A stretch of 40,317 nucleotides of DNA from JANQGH01 sp039177555 (GTDB taxonomy: Bacteria; Pseudomonadota; Alphaproteobacteria; DSM-16000; Inquilinaceae). The DNA lies in NCBI GenBank assembly GCA_039177555.1, contig JBCDFV010000039.1, forward strand, positions 1-40,317. Direction: 5' to 3'. The position numbers and the translations under genes were made by a program. Below the pieces are notes generated by a model. That model made no database searches and was not told where the DNA came from. It saw only the letters and a list, made by a program, of their open reading frames with translations. Each line of letters begins with the position of its first letter. The first letter of the stretch is position 1. Shown piece after piece: positions 24,056-33,420 of the stretch.

Positions 24056-25059
24056 ACCGCGTCGAAGAAGAGCTGCGAGCAGCGATCATGCCACGGTAAG
24101 CGGCCGCCGGCGCCGTGAAAGCCGACATGGCCGCCGCCAGAGGCCATGAGAAGCCTCAGGAACGGCAGGTTGGGCCAGTCCGGCTCGCAGTACATCTCCG
24201 GCGGTATCCACGGATCGTCGCTGCCATGAATGATCAGGGTCGGTACGCGGATGCCGGCTAGGTAGGCCTTGGACGAGCAGATCTCGTAGTATCGATCCGC
24301 AGTGCCGAAGCCATTGCGCGGCGCCACAAACCAGTCGTCGAACGCGTAAACGCTTGAGGCGCGACGGATCTTGGCCCTCTGGTCGTCCAACAGGTCGGAC
24401 GGCGGCGCCAACGCCTCCGCCTTCATGCGGTTCAAGACATAGCGGTGATAGGGAAGATTGCGCATGCGGGCCATGCAGCGCTCGGTCGCGCTGAGATCGA
24501 TCGGCGCCGAGACCGCGACCGCCGCCGACAGGCCGGCATCGGCGCCGCATTCGCCCAGATACTTCAGCAGCATGTTGCCGCCGAGGGAGTAGCCGACCGC
24601 CACCACACCGTACCGGGACATGGCATCGGGCAGTGCCGCCATCACGGCGGCGAGGTCCTCGGTTCGGCCGGCATGGTAGAGCCCCCGGCACAGCGGCTGC
24701 GACAAGCCCGCACCCCGAAGGTTCAAGCGCAGCACGGGATATCCTTGCGCCAGAAGGGCGAGTGCCGAGACGCGTATGTAGGGGCTGTCCTCGCAGCCGG
24801 TCAGGCCGTGGATCAGGATCGCCAGCGGGCGATCCGTGACCGTCACCGAGCGATTCAGCGTCGCCACCAGCTTGTCGCCACCGCTGAGATCGATGGTCAG
24901 CCTGTCAGCGGCAAAGCGATCGAGTTCCGACGCCAGCGAGCGCATGCCGCCGACGGCCGTATTGCGAATCGTCTGCAGATCGCCGGTCAACCAGGGCAAT
25001 CGGGCGCGAAAGGGTGGAAACTGCAGCGCGGCAAAACCGACCGGCGGCGTCTCATCCAT
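24019..25059 (-). CDS. alpha/beta hydrolase, YheT family
   Basis: A 346-aa serine hydrolase. The oxyanion region is ILIHGLTGCEDSPYI, the nucleophile elbow is VGYSLGGNMLLKYLGE with Ser in GYSLGG, the acid residue lies in IIHGSDDPWIP, and the catalytic His is in SGGGHVGFHG near the C-terminus. The LRGAG and GLYHAGRTEDLAAV segments are characteristic of the YheT/ABHD1-3 group of putative esterases or lipases. I chose ATG 25059, overlapping the upstream hydrolase stop by 8 bp; ATG 25092 is the alternative. It overlaps hemB tail-to-tail by 37 bp. The natural substrate is unknown. Confidence 0.88.
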   Translation of the reverse strand: MDETPPVGFAALQFPPFRARLPWLTGDLQTIRNTAVGGMRSLASELDRFAADRLTIDLSGGDKLVATLNRSVTVTDRPLAILIHGLTGCEDSPYIRVSALALLAQGYPVLRLNLRGAGLSQPLCRGLYHAGRTEDLAAVMAALPDAMSRYGVVAVGYSLGGNMLLKYLGECGADAGLSAAVAVSAPIDLSATERCMARMRNLPYHRYVLNRMKAEALAPPSDLLDDQRAKIRRASSVYAFDDWFVAPRNGFGTADRYYEICSSKAYLAGIRVPTLIIHGSDDPWIPPEMYCEPDWPNLPFLRLLMASGGGHVGFHGAGGRLPWHDRCSQLFFDAVQASKRAASTAA

Positions 25060-25900
25060 CGAGCCAGGACCGAACGCGCTGGATCTGATCATCGAGCATC
25101 AAGGACGGCGCGTGGCCGCAGCCGGCAATCTCGATCACCTCCACGCCCGGCCGTTCGGCCATCCTGCCGGCGGTGTCGGCGGTCAGCACCTGCGAACGTT
25201 CGCCGCGCAAGACCAGGGCCGGGCAAGATATCGCCTGCCACAGCGGCCAGAGATCGACATCGTCGGTGGCGGGGTTCGGCATCGGCGCGGCGATCGCGGG
25301 ATCATACGACCGGCCCCATGTGCCATCGGGCCGCCGGCGACCGCCGAACTCCGTCAGGCGATCCAAGGCGCCCGGCGGCACATCGCCCCAGTCGGCCAGT
25401 GCGTCGGACAGGTTCTGGCGCAGCGCGGCGCGGTCCGGGAACACCGGATCGCCGACAAGGCTGGCGATCTGGCTCAGCGCCTCGGCGGAAACGAACGGCC
25501 CGACATCGTTCAAGACCAGGCGGCGGATGGGGTTGCCCGGCTGCGCGGCCAGGACCATGCCGATCAGGCCGCCCATGGAGGTGCCGACCCAGTCGACAGG
25601 GCCGTCGCCGACCAGCGACAGCACGCTCATCATGTCCTGAAGATACTGCGGAAGGCCGTAATGCGAAGGGTCGCGCAGCCAGTCGGACCGGCCGCGCCCA
25701 ACCACATCGGGACAGGCAACTGGTCGGGTATCCGACAATGCCTGGGCCAGTTCGTCGAAGTCGCGGCCATTGCGCAGCAGCCCGTGCACGCAAATCACGG
25801 GCGGCCGGGTGTCGCCGTCCTTACCCCAAAGATGAACGGCGAAGCGGTGAACGCCCGCCGGGCTCAGGCCGAATACGAGTGTTGTCTGCATGTCATGCAC
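25052..25900 (-). CDS. alpha/beta hydrolase
   Basis: A 282-aa alpha/beta-fold hydrolase. After PVICVHGLLRNGRDFDELA, the nucleophile elbow is VGTSMGGLIGMVLA with Ser in GTSMGG. The acid lies in the LRGERSQVLTADTA strand region and the His in IAGCGHAPSLMLDDQ. It resembles the broad family of esterases, haloperoxidase-like and C-C hydrolases, without a specific assignment. It starts at ATG 25900 (a second ATG at 25891 is possible) and is 21 bp after the O-antigen-ligase-like gene. Translational coupling to the YheT gene is likely because the two overlap. Confidence 0.85.
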   Translation of the reverse strand: MHDMQTTLVFGLSPAGVHRFAVHLWGKDGDTRPPVICVHGLLRNGRDFDELAQALSDTRPVACPDVVGRGRSDWLRDPSHYGLPQYLQDMMSVLSLVGDGPVDWVGTSMGGLIGMVLAAQPGNPIRRLVLNDVGPFVSAEALSQIASLVGDPVFPDRAALRQNLSDALADWGDVPPGALDRLTEFGGRRRPDGTWGRSYDPAIAAPMPNPATDDVDLWPLWQAISCPALVLRGERSQVLTADTAGRMAERPGVEVIEIAGCGHAPSLMLDDQIQRVRSWLDG

Positions 25901-25921
25901 ATAGGCGCGCGGTTCGGCTGG

Positions 25922-27145
25922 TCAATCCGATCCGGTGGCCGGCCATTTGCGCCGCCACCTTGGCACGGCCTCCGCGATGGCGAGGCCGACGATCAGGCCG
26001 AACGCGTAGTTCGGTTCATTGGCCACGATGTCGTCAACCAATCCGCCAACGGCGACCAGCGCCACGGCCGCGACACCGGACGCCCACACGACGAAGGACC
26101 GCTCCGGGATCGCGCGGGCGGCGCGGAGCCGGCGAACCACTTCCACGACCAGCCAGACAAAGGCGGCCGCCCCGAGCAAACCAGTATCCACCATCACATT
26201 GAGCAGCAGGTTATGAGCCTGATCACGGGACGTCGTGCAGCCTTCGATCGGGCCGAACAGTCCGCCGGAGGCCGCAGGGAAGTTGTCCGGTCCGTAGCCC
26301 AGCCAGGGCGACTGCAGAAAGGCGTGCCAGCCGCAGACCCATATGCTGTCGCGATAGGTAAAGAACTCCGGCCCAAAGCCCTGCGCCAGACGCTCGACAA
26401 GTCGGCTGTCGAAAGAGAGGGCGATCAGAGCGGCCAACAGCCCGAGGCAAAGCAGGGCCAGGGCCCCGCGCCGCCAGCCGAGGCCGAGCACCATGATCAC
26501 GGCCATGCCGGTGATCGTCATCAACGCCCCGGCTCGGCTGCCGGTGTAGGCGACGCCGGCAAAGTGCGCGAGCAAAATCACCGCGAGCACGGCCGTCCAA
26601 ATCCAACGCCTTTGCCGCACGCACTCGATCAGAAAGCCAGCGGTGATGCTGGCTGTAAGAGCGAGATAGAAGCCGGTCACGTTGGCATTGCTCAGCGCCA
26701 GAATCGCTGAGTGGGCAACGGACGGCTGGTCGGGCCAGACGACGAGGCTGCCGAGCCCCAGCACCGATCCGGCCACGAGCGCGGCAAGCACCAATCGGGC
26801 GACACCATCACTGTGACCGGCGCGCGCCACCAGTATGAGCAGAACAACCAGCAGCATGTCGTGATTGACCTGAAGCAAGCGTCCCCAATCGTTCAGGAGG
26901 TGGACGCCGTAAAGCCCCGCGACCAAGATCGCGGCGAGCCGCGTCAAGCCGGCCCAGTCCAGCGCGACGACTGGTCTGATCGACCGTTCCAGAATGAAGT
27001 ACCGCAGCAGCCATCCCAGGATGATGGCGACGGTAAGTACCGACTTCGGTGATTCGAACAACGGGATGATCAACGCCAGGCATATCAGGGCCGCGATTTC
27101 CAGCGGCCAGGGCGGCGCAAAAAGGCGGGACAGGTGGCGCATCAC
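25922..27145 (-). CDS. O-antigen ligase/polymerase (WaaL/Wzy) family membrane protein
   Basis: A 407-aa polytopic membrane protein with ten or eleven hydrophobic segments. A periplasmic loop around residues 260-310 contains LGYGPDNFPAASGG and RDQAHNLLLNVMVDTGLLG. The latter is the H-N-x-x-L...E/D-x-G-x-x-G motif of O-antigen ligases and related polymerases. These enzymes join or polymerise lipid-linked glycans at the periplasmic face. No other polysaccharide genes adjoin it, so the glycan is unknown. It is first in a three-gene minus-strand run with two hydrolases. Confidence 0.82.
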   Translation of the reverse strand: MMRHLSRLFAPPWPLEIAALICLALIIPLFESPKSVLTVAIILGWLLRYFILERSIRPVVALDWAGLTRLAAILVAGLYGVHLLNDWGRLLQVNHDMLLVVLLILVARAGHSDGVARLVLAALVAGSVLGLGSLVVWPDQPSVAHSAILALSNANVTGFYLALTASITAGFLIECVRQRRWIWTAVLAVILLAHFAGVAYTGSRAGALMTITGMAVIMVLGLGWRRGALALLCLGLLAALIALSFDSRLVERLAQGFGPEFFTYRDSIWVCGWHAFLQSPWLGYGPDNFPAASGGLFGPIEGCTTSRDQAHNLLLNVMVDTGLLGAAAFVWLVVEVVRRLRAARAIPERSFVVWASGVAAVALVAVGGLVDDIVANEPNYAFGLIVGLAIAEAVPRWRRKWPATGSD

Positions 27146-27453
27146 GGTCTAACCGGCGGCCGACAACCAGGCACAGGTGGTGGACATAGCAGAGCGAGAA
27201 TCACAGGCGGCGGTGCCTCGACAACAAACACGCCCGGCGAGACGATGCTAAAGTGGGACATAGACGTGGCCATCAAACTCCTCGTGACGTTGGCGATGGG
27301 GCTGCCATAGCATGCGGCGGTCTGTTAGACATGCTTGCGGCGCGTTTGGGACGCCAACGGCATCACGTCAAAAACCGGGGAAAGCACGGTGGTCCTGTCT
27401 TGCGGTGAGGGGGTCGACGGCCCGACGGCCACGCTGCGGCGTCCGATCAAAGA
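27146..27453. other. divergent intergenic region, 308 bp
   Basis: It lies between the O-antigen-ligase-like gene (minus) and the penicillin-acylase gene (plus). The open frames here have no coding signal. I saw a repeated GGACATAG (27183-27190 and 27257-27264) but no clear promoter pair, operator, RNA gene or repeat. Confidence 0.5.
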
Positions 27454-29862
27454 ATGGGGTGCGATGTGCGGCGGTTGCTGAAATGGCTGTGGCGCATTCC
27501 GCTCGTTCTGATCGGCCTGGTCATCGTCGTTGGCATCGCCTCGTTCTTTTATCTACGGGGCAGCGTGCCGGACTATGACGATTCGCTGCGCGTGGCCAGC
27601 ATTGATGCGCCGGTCCAGATCATACGCGATGCGCGCGCGGTGCCTCATGTCTTTGCCGCCAACGAGGATGACGCGGCCTTTGCCCTCGGCTACGTGCATG
27701 CCCAGGACCGGCTGTGGCAGATGGACATGCAACGGCGCATCGGCCAGGGCCGGCTGGCCGAACTGATCGGCGCCAGCGCCCTGCCGATCGACCGGTTCAT
27801 GCGCACCATCGGCGCCTATCGCCTGGCGGAGGCGTCCTTCGACCGGCTCGATCCCGACATGCAAGCGTCGCTCAATGCCTATGCGGACGGCGTCAACGCC
27901 TATGTCGACCAGCATTCGGGCGCGTGGCCGCCGGAATTCTACGCCCTGTGGTATGCCTTCGAGCCCTGGCAGCCGGCCGACACGCTGGTTTGGGGCCGCC
28001 TGCTCGACATCCAGCTTTCGAACAATTGGGGCGCCGAACTGGCCCGTGCGGCGATGGACGAGATCCTGCCCGCCGACCAGGTCGACATGCTGATACCGCC
28101 CGGTCCCGGCGAGACGGTGACGCTGGCCGACGTGCTTGATCTGGACATCCCGGACGGCGACATGCGTCGGCTGCTGGCCGCAATGCCGCCGCCGCTGGGC
28201 CCAGGCGGGGCCTCCAACCAATGGGTCTTGGACGGCGAGCAGACCGAGACCGGCGCGCCGATGCTGGCCAACGACCCGCATCTCAGCCTCGAAGCGCCGA
28301 GCATCTGGTATCTGGCCCGCATCGAGACGCCTGGCCTGAAGCTGGTCGGCGCAACGATACCGGGCGTTCCCGTTCTGGTGCTGGGCCATAACGGCCATGT
28401 CGCCTGGGGCTTAACCACGGCCTACACGGACGCCCAGGACCTGTTTCTTGAGCGGATCGACCCGGACGACCCGGACCGGTACCTGACGCCGGACGGCAGC
28501 GCGCCTTTCAACACCCGAGAGGAAATCATCCAGGTTCGCATGGGCGACGATGTCAGCATCACGATCCGCGAAACACGCCACGGCCCCGTAATCTCAGACA
28601 TCGACGAGGAGGCTGCGGCCGCCGCCGGCGAGGGCTATGTCATGGCGCTGGCGGCCACCGGGTTTGTCGAGGACGACATCATCGCCACGTCGATGTTCGG
28701 CATGAACCGGGCGCCGGACGCGGCAAGCTTCGTTACGGCACTGGAAGACTGGATCTCGCCCCAGCAGAACGTTGCTTTTGCGGACAGCGACGGGACGATC
28801 GGGTTCGTGACGGCCGGGCAAATCCCCGATCGCGGCGGCCGCACCGGATACCGCCCGGTCGAGGGTTGGACGGGGGAAAATGACTGGCAGGGCATGATCG
28901 CCTTCGACGACATGCCCCAAACGGTGAACCCGGCCGACGGCGTCATCATCAATGCCAATAACGCCTCGGTTGGCGCCGACTATCCCTACTTTCTCGGCTT
29001 CGACAACATCGGCGACGACCGGGCCGTCCGCATCGGCCAGATGTTGGATCCGGAACGTCTCGATGGGCCATTGGCGCTCGGCGACAACGAGACCTTTCAA
29101 GCCGACGCCCTGTCCCTGCCCGCCCAGCGCCTGACGCCCCTGCTGCTCGACGCTGTCGCGCAAGACGAGGCGACGCAGCAAGTGGCCAGCCTATTGGCCG
29201 CATGGGACCATCGCATGGACCGGGACCGTCCGGAGCCGCTGATCTATTCCGCCTGGATGCGTGAACTGACACGCGGCCTGTTTGCCCCCAGGCTTGGGGA
29301 GCTGTTCGAAGGCTATTGGGGACTGCACCCGACCCAGGTCGCCGAAATCCTGACCAGCCGGCCGGACTGGTGCGATGACCCGTCCAGCGACGCGACGGAG
29401 ACCTGTGACGATCAGGTCCAGTCGGCGCTCGACCGGGCCGTGGATTGGCTGACCGAGCGGCATGGCGAGGACCCCTTAGCTTGGCGTTGGGGTGACGAGC
29501 ATTTCGCGGCCTTTCCCCACCAATTGTTCTCGCGCATTCCCGGGATCAGCGCCCTGGTCGACCTGGCGATCCCGACGGATGGCAGTGAGTACACGGTCAA
29601 CCGTGCCGGCACCCGCATCGCCAACCCGGCCAATCCCTTTGTCGACTCGCATGGGCCGGGTTTTCGGGCGGTCTACGATCTGTCGAACCTCGACAACTCC
29701 CTGTTCGGCATGGCGCCCGGGCAGTCGGGCAACCCCTTCTCGCCCCATTACGGCGACCTGCGCGAGTCGTGGCGAGACGTGGTGCTTTTCCCCATCGCGG
29801 GCGACCCGGAAGAATTGCGGCGCAGCGGGCTGGGTACGACCACATTGAGGCCGGCGGAATGA
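27454..29862 (+). CDS. penicillin acylase family protein (N-terminal nucleophile amidohydrolase)
   Basis: An 802-aa N-terminal-nucleophile hydrolase precursor. An N-terminal membrane anchor spans residues ~10-33 (RIPLVLIGLVIVVGIASFF). The alpha part contains GYVHAQDRLWQMDMQRRIGQGRLAELIG. The self-cleavage site precedes Ser254 in GPGGASNQWVLDG; Ser254 would be the catalytic nucleophile of the beta chain. Later conserved blocks are ANDPHLSLEAPSIWYL, VLGHNGHVAWGLT and VIINANNAS, which hold oxyanion residues. Family members cleave penicillin G, acyl-homoserine lactones or other N-acyl amides in the periplasm. The ATG at 27454 has only a weak ribosome site. It lies 4 bp before threonine ammonia-lyase. 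Confidence 0.92.
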   Translation: MGCDVRRLLKWLWRIPLVLIGLVIVVGIASFFYLRGSVPDYDDSLRVASIDAPVQIIRDARAVPHVFAANEDDAAFALGYVHAQDRLWQMDMQRRIGQGRLAELIGASALPIDRFMRTIGAYRLAEASFDRLDPDMQASLNAYADGVNAYVDQHSGAWPPEFYALWYAFEPWQPADTLVWGRLLDIQLSNNWGAELARAAMDEILPADQVDMLIPPGPGETVTLADVLDLDIPDGDMRRLLAAMPPPLGPGGASNQWVLDGEQTETGAPMLANDPHLSLEAPSIWYLARIETPGLKLVGATIPGVPVLVLGHNGHVAWGLTTAYTDAQDLFLERIDPDDPDRYLTPDGSAPFNTREEIIQVRMGDDVSITIRETRHGPVISDIDEEAAAAAGEGYVMALAATGFVEDDIIATSMFGMNRAPDAASFVTALEDWISPQQNVAFADSDGTIGFVTAGQIPDRGGRTGYRPVEGWTGENDWQGMIAFDDMPQTVNPADGVIINANNASVGADYPYFLGFDNIGDDRAVRIGQMLDPERLDGPLALGDNETFQADALSLPAQRLTPLLLDAVAQDEATQQVASLLAAWDHRMDRDRPEPLIYSAWMRELTRGLFAPRLGELFEGYWGLHPTQVAEILTSRPDWCDDPSSDATETCDDQVQSALDRAVDWLTERHGEDPLAWRWGDEHFAAFPHQLFSRIPGISALVDLAIPTDGSEYTVNRAGTRIANPANPFVDSHGPGFRAVYDLSNLDNSLFGMAPGQSGNPFSPHYGDLRESWRDVVLFPIAGDPEELRRSGLGTTTLRPAE

Positions 29863-29866
29863 TCCC

Positions 29867-31093
29867 ATGACCGACCTGCCGGTGACCTTCGATGACGTGC
29901 AGCGCGCCGCGGCCGAGATCGGCGATCACGTCGTGCGTACGCCCACCGTGCCGGCATCGGCCCTGACGGACCTGGCGCCCGCCGCGCTCTACTTGAAACT
30001 GGAAAACCTGCAGCCCACGGCCTCGTTCAAGGTGCGCGGTGCGTGCAATCGCTTGGCCGCCCTGACCAACGATGAGCGAAAGCGGGGCGTGATCGCGCTT
30101 TCCGCCGGCAACCACGCCCAGGGGGTGGCCTATCACGCCAGACGGCTGAGCGTGCCCGCGACGATCGTGATGCCTCGCTTCACGCCCTTCAACAAGGTCG
30201 CCAAGACCGAGGCGATGGGCGCGGAGGTGGTGCTGATCGGCGACAATCTCGACGACGCGCGGGGTTACGTGGCCGAACGCGTCGCGAACGACGGTCTGGT
30301 GCTGGTGCACCCGTTTGACGATCCGCTGATCGTGGCCGGACAAGGCACGGTGGCCTTGGAGATGCTGGCCGACGTGCCGGACCTGGACGTGCTGGTCGTG
30401 CCGATCGGCGGCGGCGGCCTGATCGGCGGCATCGCCATTGCGGCCAAGGCGTTGAAGCCCGACATCACGATCATCGGTGCCGAGGCAGCCCTCTACCCGT
30501 CCATGGGCGATGCGCTGGCCGGCCGCGAGGCCCACTACGAGGGCGCGACCATCGCCGACGGCATCGCGGTCAAGCGTCCGGGTGACTTGAACCGCCAAAT
30601 CGCCAGCGCCTTGGTCGACGATGTCCTGCAAGTCGAGGAAGTGGACTTCGAACGCGCGGTCAATCGGCTGCTGGCCGACCAGAAGCTGATGGTCGAGGGG
30701 GCCGGCGCGGCCGGCGTCGCGGCGATCATGACCCGTCCGGGCCTGTTCGAGAGCGCCCGCGTCGGCACCGTGCTGTGCGGCGGCAACATCGATCCGCGCG
30801 TGCTGTCCTCGGTGTTGATGCGGGGCCTGGCCAGAAAGGGCCAGATGGTGCGCCTGCGCATCGGCATCCTCGATGCCCCCGGCGCCCTGGGCCGCATTAC
30901 GGGCGTCATCGGCGAAAGCGGCGGCAACATCATCGATGTGTATCATCTGCGCCTGTTGTCGGACTTGCCCATCAAGCGCGCGGAAATCGACGTCATCGTC
31001 GAGACGCGGGATCTGCCGCATGTTCAGCGCATTGTCGACGCGCTGAACAATGCCGGCTTCGAGGCGCGGCTGCAGACCTCAGTCAGCGGCTGA
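29867..31093 (+). CDS. ilvA: threonine ammonia-lyase (PLP-dependent, with C-terminal ACT domain)
   Basis: A 408-aa fold-type II PLP enzyme that deaminates threonine to 2-oxobutyrate. Lys55 in TASFKVRGACN forms the internal aldimine, SAGNHAQGVAYHA binds the substrate carboxylate, and the glycine-rich loop IGGGGLIGG holds the PLP phosphate. After residue ~325 a single ACT domain follows (LRIGILDAPGALGRI...GGNIIDVYHLR). This is the short form (about 400 aa) typical of many alphaproteobacterial enzymes; a catabolic role is possible. Serine may also be a substrate. It overlaps the convergent HugZ-like gene by 15 bp. Confidence 0.92.
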   Translation: MTDLPVTFDDVQRAAAEIGDHVVRTPTVPASALTDLAPAALYLKLENLQPTASFKVRGACNRLAALTNDERKRGVIALSAGNHAQGVAYHARRLSVPATIVMPRFTPFNKVAKTEAMGAEVVLIGDNLDDARGYVAERVANDGLVLVHPFDDPLIVAGQGTVALEMLADVPDLDVLVVPIGGGGLIGGIAIAAKALKPDITIIGAEAALYPSMGDALAGREAHYEGATIADGIAVKRPGDLNRQIASALVDDVLQVEEVDFERAVNRLLADQKLMVEGAGAAGVAAIMTRPGLFESARVGTVLCGGNIDPRVLSSVLMRGLARKGQMVRLRIGILDAPGALGRITGVIGESGGNIIDVYHLRLLSDLPIKRAEIDVIVETRDLPHVQRIVDALNNAGFEARLQTSVSG

Positions 31094-31822
31094 GGCCATC
31101 GCGAGGATGGCCATACGAAGCTGGTCTTCCGAGGCGACCGGCCGATCGAACCAGCAGCGTGCGATCGCATCGCCCAGGACCAGATCCATGCCCTCCGGGT
31201 CCACGTTCGCCAGTTGCCAAGCGCCGGAGGGGCGCTTGGCGTGTGTCGTGGCTATGGTTTCAAATGCCTGCGCATGGTTGCTGTTCAACCAGTCGATGAT
31301 GGCAGGGCTGGCCAGAGTCTTGGTGTCTATCCACCCATCAGACAGCACATCCGTCGCCTGCAAGGCGTAGGCCTTGCCGAAGCCCGCATTGAGCGACGCG
31401 CGCTCGACCTCCAGCCGCCAAAAAGCAAAATCGCCGAAGTCGATGTAAAGCGCGGCCTTCGGATGGCGTGCCAGAAAGCGATGCCGCAACAGCGGATCAC
31501 GCGTTCCACCGTCGACGTGCGCCGCCCTGCCGATCACGGTGATGCGCGGATGCGCCAACGGGTCGCCCCTGCCCGGCTCGCCCACCAGCAGCGAGCAAAC
31601 CGGGTTCGCCTGAAGCGCGGTCGCGTGCGCGGACAGGCTGGACATCAGGATCACAGGGGTCCCGACACCATCCGGTGCCACGGCCACTCGGCTGGCGAGC
31701 GGCACGCCCGTTTCCGGCTCAAGCGTCGCCAGAGCACCGAACCGTGCCGTGCGCACCAGGGTTTTCGCGATCCGCCGCGCCTCGTCGTCGACCGGCCGCA
31801 GGACATCCAGCTTCTTCTTCAT
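31079..31822 (-). CDS. HugZ-like pyridoxamine-phosphate-oxidase-fold protein with C-terminal DUF2470
   Basis: A 247-aa split-barrel protein. The N-terminal half (RTARFGALATLEPETGVPLASRV, then LMSSLSAHATALQANPVCSLL) is the FMN-binding-type barrel. The middle has the signature FLARHPKAALYIDFGDFAFWRLEVERASLNAGFGKA. The C-terminal domain (about 170-247) with TTHAKRPSGAWQLANVDPEGMDL resembles DUF2470, as in HugZ-type heme-degrading or heme-binding proteins. It may bind heme or flavin. It is convergent with threonine ammonia-lyase and divergent from the ATP-grasp gene. Heme degradation is only a possibility. Confidence 0.85.
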   Translation of the reverse strand: MKKKLDVLRPVDDEARRIAKTLVRTARFGALATLEPETGVPLASRVAVAPDGVGTPVILMSSLSAHATALQANPVCSLLVGEPGRGDPLAHPRITVIGRAAHVDGGTRDPLLRHRFLARHPKAALYIDFGDFAFWRLEVERASLNAGFGKAYALQATDVLSDGWIDTKTLASPAIIDWLNSNHAQAFETIATTHAKRPSGAWQLANVDPEGMDLVLGDAIARCWFDRPVASEDQLRMAILAMASAAD

Positions 31823-31953
31823 GCACCTAACCCTCGCCCCGTGATCCTCGCGCGTGCGCCACGAGGGCTTGAGGTCGGTCGATCAATCGGGTTTGATGTT
31901 TGTCGAAGCGCGGCCAATGCCCTCAAACTGGCGGCGCCCGGCAGGAGACGGGA

Positions 31954-33420
31954 TTGACAGAACCGATAGACCACGCCGTTGACCTCTTTGCCGACTACGA
32001 TGCGGACCGGTTTTTTGATGAACTGGTCCGCCCCGCCGACGGAACCGGGGGGTCGCTGACCGGCCTGATCAGACGGCGCTTGTGCGAGATGGGCCTGGAC
32101 ACCCTGCATGAGCGATCTCAAGACGCTGAAAACGAGCTGTTCAATCTCGGCATCACATTCCTGATCTATACCGAAAACCAGGCGGTGGATCGTATCCTGC
32201 CGTTCGACGTTATCCCGCGCATCATCACGCCGGACGAATGGCGCCACCTTCACGACGGCACGGTTCAGCGGGTCACCGCGCTCAACCAGTTCCTGCAAGA
32301 TATCTATCACGATCAACATCTGTTCAAGGACGGGATCGTTCCTGAAGACCTGGTCTTGGGCAACGAGAACTACGTGCCGGCCATGAAGGGCCTGGCGGTC
32401 AAGTATGACAGCTACGTCAACATTCTCGGCATCGATCTGGTGCGCGATGCGGAAGGCACCTTTCGCGTGCTGGAAGACAATTGCCGCGTCCCCTCCGGCG
32501 TGTCCTACGTCGTGGAAAACCGGCACCTGATGCAGCGGGCCTTCCCCGACCTGATGTCGGATATCGGCGTCAAGTCGGTGACCGACTATGGCCGCAAACT
32601 GCACGAGGCCCTGTGCGAAATGGCGCCCGACGGCGTGCTCTACCCCCAGGTCGTGCTGCTCTCGCCCGGAACCTACAACTCCGCCTATTTCGAGCATGTC
32701 TTCCTGGCCCGCGAAATGGGCGTGCCCCTGGTCGAGGGTTCCGACCTCGTGGTCGAGGACGACAAGGTCTACATGAAGACCATCACGGGGCTTTCGCCGG
32801 TGCATTCGATCTACCGGCGGCTGGGCGACGACTTTCTCGATCCCGAGGCGTTCAATCCGGACAGCCTGCTGGGCGTGCCCGGCATCATGCGCGCCTATGC
32901 CAAGGGCAACGTGGCCCTGGCCAACGCCGTCGGTACCGGTGTCGCCGACGACAAGGCGATCTACGCCTATATGCCGCGGCTGATCAAATACTACCTCGAC
33001 CAGGACCCAATCCTGGAAAGCGTGCCGACCCATATCTGCCGCGAACGCGACGGCCTGCAATACACGCTTGACCATCTCGACGAGCTGGTGGTGAAGCCTG
33101 TCGGGGAAGCCGGCGGATATGGCATCGTGATCGGCCCCAAGGCGACGGAAGAGCAGTTGGACGCCTGCCGCGCCTCGCTGCTGGCGGACCCGTCGAACTA
33201 TATCAGCCAGCCGCTTGTGCCCCTGTCGGTGAGCCCGACATTGACCGATGACGGCATCGAGCCCCGGCATGTCGACCTGCGCCCGTTCTGTATCACCGGT
33301 CAGTCAAGCTGGGTACTGCCCGGCGGTCTGACCCGTGTCGCCTTACGCAAAGGTTCGCTGATCGTCAACTCGTCCCAAGGGGGCGGTTCGAAGGACAGCT
33401 GGGTGCTGGAGGGGTCATGA
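31954..33420 (+). CDS. circularly permuted type 2 ATP-grasp protein
   Basis: A 488-aa circularly permuted ATP-grasp ligase-like protein (the former DUF404/DUF407 architecture). Characteristic blocks are ENQAVDRILPFDVIPRIITPDEW, VEDNCRVPSGVSYVVENR (read LEDNCRVPSG), LSPGTYNSAYFEHVFLAREMGV, GLSPVHSIYRRLGDDFLDP and ELVVKPVGEAGGYGIVIGP. The start is TTG 31954 after AGGAG at 31943-31947; an earlier TTG 31900 lacks such a site. It overlaps the alpha-E gene by 4 bp. Such proteins are predicted to make peptide-like bonds on unknown substrates, in conserved clusters with alpha-E and usually transglutaminase-like proteins. No enzyme activity is known with certainty. Confidence 0.9.
   Translation: MTEPIDHAVDLFADYDADRFFDELVRPADGTGGSLTGLIRRRLCEMGLDTLHERSQDAENELFNLGITFLIYTENQAVDRILPFDVIPRIITPDEWRHLHDGTVQRVTALNQFLQDIYHDQHLFKDGIVPEDLVLGNENYVPAMKGLAVKYDSYVNILGIDLVRDAEGTFRVLEDNCRVPSGVSYVVENRHLMQRAFPDLMSDIGVKSVTDYGRKLHEALCEMAPDGVLYPQVVLLSPGTYNSAYFEHVFLAREMGVPLVEGSDLVVEDDKVYMKTITGLSPVHSIYRRLGDDFLDPEAFNPDSLLGVPGIMRAYAKGNVALANAVGTGVADDKAIYAYMPRLIKYYLDQDPILESVPTHICRERDGLQYTLDHLDELVVKPVGEAGGYGIVIGPKATEEQLDACRASLLADPSNYISQPLVPLSVSPTLTDDGIEPRHVDLRPFCITGQSSWVLPGGLTRVALRKGSLIVNSSQGGGSKDSWVLEGS

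Noticed and set aside
24445..26710. Two long plus-strand frames (585 and 624 codons) opposite the hydrolase and O-antigen-ligase genes
   Set aside because: They are antisense shadows; the minus-strand genes have intact catalytic motifs and membrane segments, whereas these frames are Arg/Pro/Gln-rich with no domain.
31819..33270. 483-codon minus-strand frame opposite the ATP-grasp gene
   Set aside because: Shadow of a well-conserved plus-strand gene; the translation has no recognisable family features.
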